From: DATKKM01 sp035542855
Lineage (GTDB): Bacteria; Chloroflexota; Dehalococcoidia; SM23-28-2; RBG-16-64-32
Length of the DNA: 13,854 nucleotides
Assembly: GCA_035542855.1 (NCBI GenBank)
Contig: DATKKM010000083.1
Span: 1 to 13,854 of the forward strand
Direction: 5' to 3'
Both the position numbers and the translations under genes were made by a program. The first letter of the stretch is position 1; every line of letters begins with the position of its first letter. The notes beneath the pieces are model-generated. The model made no database searches. It saw only the letters and a program-made list of their open reading frames with translations, and had not been told where the DNA came from. Shown here one piece after another: positions 12,140-13,854 of the stretch.

Positions 12140-12742
12140 ATGGGTTGGCCGGGCGTCGTATTTTTAATGGCGATTGAGAGCGCCTGCATCCCGTTTCCCA
12201 GCGAGGTGATCATGCCGTTCGCCGGCTGGATCCTGGTCGACGAAAAGGGCCGCGGGGTGGAATGGCTGTTCATCGGGGCCGGATTTGGGGCGCTCGGCAA
12301 CACGATCGGCTCGCTCATCGCCTATTACGCGGGCGCCTGGGGCGGCCGGCCGCTGCTCGAGAAGTACGGCAAGTACGTGCTGATCACCCGCAAGGACGTC
12401 GACATGGCGCACCGCTGGTTCGAGCGCCACGGCGAGATCACGGTGCTGGCAAGCCGGGTGCTGCCTGTCGTTCGTACCTTTATAAGCCTGCCGGCCGGAA
12501 TCGCCAGGATGGATGTCAAACGTTTTGCGGTGCTCTCTTTCGTCGGATCGTACCCGTGGTCGCTGGCTCTGATCTTTGCCGGCTACCAGCTGGGCGCGAA
12601 CTGGGAAGACCTGACCACGTACTTCCGCCCTGTCACTATCCCCTTCGTCATCGCCATCGTTGCGCTGGCGGCCTTCTTCTTCTACCACCGGATCCGCGAG
12701 CTGCGCGCGGAGGGCCGACACACGGAGGTCAGCGAGACCTAG
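12140..12742 (+). CDS. DedA-family membrane protein (true start probably further upstream)
   Basis: 200 aa from the first standard start. The DedA/SNARE-associated (VTT) signatures are clear: MAIESACIPFPSEVIMPFAGW (split here as MAIESACIPFP at 10-20 and SEVIMPFAGW at 21-30), GALGNTIGSLIAYYAGAWGG (about 50-69), and RHGEITVLASRVLPVVRTF with SLPAGIARM (about 96-124), including the conserved Arg residues. These multi-pass proteins act as lipid flippases (undecaprenyl phosphate or phospholipid transport). The sequence upstream continues in frame as ENALIDFARSVYDA, typical of DedA N-termini, back to a TAA at 12080-12082, with no ATG, GTG or TTG; CTG at 12086 or ATA at 12095 are possible starts. The ATG at 12140 lacks an SD. 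Confidence 0.9.
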   Translation: MGWPGVVFLMAIESACIPFPSEVIMPFAGWILVDEKGRGVEWLFIGAGFGALGNTIGSLIAYYAGAWGGRPLLEKYGKYVLITRKDVDMAHRWFERHGEITVLASRVLPVVRTFISLPAGIARMDVKRFAVLSFVGSYPWSLALIFAGYQLGANWEDLTTYFRPVTIPFVIAIVALAAFFFYHRIRELRAEGRHTEVSET

Positions 12743-12750
12743 TCCCCGCG

Positions 12751-13854
12751 ATGACGATCCGCCCCTGGACATTCCGCCTCTCGCTGGCAGCCACCGTTGC
12801 CGCGCTGTGCGTTGCCGTCGCCTGTGGGGGGGGAAGCGGCGCGGCGCCGACGCCTTCGCTCTCACCCAGCCCCACGCCAACGCAGCTGATCCTGACGCCT
12901 GGGCCCACGGAATCGCCGCCGCAGACCGCCTATCAGCTGCTGGTCCGCTCGACGTCGGCGACGCAGGACATCATCTGGCGCGCCTCGCCCGCTGACCTGA
13001 CGCAGCGGATACCGGTGGCGGCGATCGATCACCGGGAGGGGTTCCCGGTGAAGGCGGCGATCTCCCCGGACGGCACGTTCCTGGCGGTACTCTCGCTGCC
13101 CGATGAGGCGACGAGCGCGGACTCGTCGCAGGCGGTGGCGTCGGTGATCGACCTGAAGACGAACGAGACGACGGAGCTGACCGGTGGCGTCGACTACCAG
13201 TATACGCCGCTCTGGTCGCCGGACAGTGCGCTTCTGTACATGCGCCGCTATGCCGGGCCGGAGTTCCTGGCGGCCAACGTGTCCGTCCTGCGGGTGCGGG
13301 TGGTGCACAAGCCAGGCCCCGACGACCCGACGCCAAAGCCCACGCCGACGGTGCCGCCGGGCATCGAGCCGTGGCCGGGCGTGGATGCGGTAGAGACGAT
13401 CCTCCAGGACAGCGTGGCGCACGTGCTGCGCTTTTCGCCGATCGGCTTTGCCGACGACGGCAATTCGATGTTCTTCCTGGAAGAGGAAGGCGGGACGGAA
13501 GGCACTTCCGTGATCGGAATTTACTCGCCCGCCGCCACGGCAGAGGTAGATAAGCGCAATAAAGCCGCGGAGGATGCCTGGTACGCGGCCCAGCAGGCAA
13601 ATCTGCAGGCGCTGCAGGCCGCGCAGGCCAACGGGCAGCCGCCTCCGGCGGACACCGTGACGCCTGCCCCCACACCCGCGCCGGATTCGCGGCTGGTGGT
13701 GGTCCTGAGCGACCAGTCGGTCTCCGGCTGCTCGCTGAGCCCGGACGCGCACTCGGTGGCGTATCTTGCTCCATCGTTCACGGAGAGCGGCGATATCCTG
13801 ACGCAGACGTACGTGGCCAACCTGATCGAGGCGACAGCGGCCCCACTCCCCTTG
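12751..13854 (+). CDS. Lipoprotein with TolB/PD40-like beta-propeller repeats (3' end beyond window)
   Basis: Open from the ATG at 12751 through the last base, 368 codons without a stop, so the C-terminus is outside the window. The signal peptide (about 1-24) ends in a lipobox AVAC with Cys25, then a Gly run and a Thr/Pro/Ser linker (about 32-58). Four PD40/TolB-type blade motifs are seen: AAISPDGTFLAVLS (102-115), TPLWSPDSALLYMRR (152-166), LRFSPIGFADDGNSMFF (226-242) and CSLSPDAHSVAYLA (327-340). Between blades lie a Pro/Thr linker (188-208) and an Ala/Gln-rich helical insert (about 262-296, with WYAAQQANLQALQAAQ). It starts 8 bp after dedA, so probably co-transcribed. Likely an extracytoplasmic binding or scaffold protein; the ligand is unknown. 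A run of eight G follows the lipobox Cys codon. Confidence 0.85.
   Translation, partial: MTIRPWTFRLSLAATVAALCVAVACGGGSGAAPTPSLSPSPTPTQLILTPGPTESPPQTAYQLLVRSTSATQDIIWRASPADLTQRIPVAAIDHREGFPVKAAISPDGTFLAVLSLPDEATSADSSQAVASVIDLKTNETTELTGGVDYQYTPLWSPDSALLYMRRYAGPEFLAANVSVLRVRVVHKPGPDDPTPKPTPTVPPGIEPWPGVDAVETILQDSVAHVLRFSPIGFADDGNSMFFLEEEGGTEGTSVIGIYSPAATAEVDKRNKAAEDAWYAAQQANLQALQAAQANGQPPPADTVTPAPTPAPDSRLVVVLSDQSVSGCSLSPDAHSVAYLAPSFTESGDILTQTYVANLIEATAAPLPL

Noticed and set aside
12862..13752. Long minus-strand open frame near the window end
   Set aside because: It is Arg/Gly-rich antisense of the propeller lipoprotein, whose plus-strand frame is open to the window edge and carries a lipobox and blade motifs.
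1..13854. CRISPR array, insertion sequence, phage or toxin-antitoxin system
   Set aside because: No regularly spaced repeats, transposase, integrase or paired small toxin/antitoxin genes were seen on either strand.

Overview
The window is GC-rich bacterial chromosome with short intergenic gaps, Shine-Dalgarno (SD) led starts, sigma70-like promoters and several lipoproteins with Thr/Pro-rich linkers. That style, together with the kdp operon, DedA, AIR-synthase-like and MoxR-type genes, suggests Chloroflexota (possibly Dehalococcoidia-like); Actinomycetota is the main alternative. This placement is inference, since no rRNA or marker phylogeny is available here.

Region 1 (1-6291, all minus strand) is a high-affinity potassium uptake operon of the Kdp type. 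In transcription order it reads kdpE (response regulator), a receiver-only response regulator, an unknown 198-aa protein, an unannotated 31-aa membrane peptide, kdpF (GTG start, 29 aa), an unknown 98-aa protein, kdpA, kdpB and the start of kdpC, which leaves the window at base 1. From the receiver-only gene to kdpA the genes overlap or nearly touch (ATGA, TGATG and GTGA junctions), so they should be co-transcribed and translationally coupled. No KdpD-type sensor kinase is visible; it may lie beyond kdpC. The four genes besides kdpFABC/E are the unusual part of the operon.

Region 2 (6292-8333) holds a divergent regulatory gap, an almost leaderless small lipoprotein gene with a consensus TATAAT box, a fragment of a glutaminase gene (a remnant), and a convergent PlsC-like acyltransferase with a good promoter. 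A 305-bp gap upstream of the acyltransferase contains a 13-bp plus 7-bp nested inverted repeat that no gene explains.

Region 3 (8334-11723, minus strand) carries a membrane-anchored lysozyme/transglycosylase-like protein, an AIR-synthase-related (HypE/SelD superfamily) protein and a MoxR/magnesium-chelatase-type AAA+ ATPase. The last two are 25 bp apart and probably one transcript.

Region 4 (11724-13854) opens with a 416-bp divergent regulatory region containing a 10-bp inverted repeat next to the transglycosylase start, a tight four-run G-quadruplex motif, a 15-bp palindrome and the dedA promoter. It is followed on the plus strand by a DedA membrane protein and a lipoprotein with beta-propeller-like repeats that runs off the window end.

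The most interesting signal is a direct repeat, TTGAG-N5-GTTGAG (11-bp period, as in OmpR/PhoB-family operators). It occurs three times, each time in a short non-coding gap: before kdpE, before the receiver-only regulator, and before dedA. It may define a small regulon linking potassium transport to the DedA gene.
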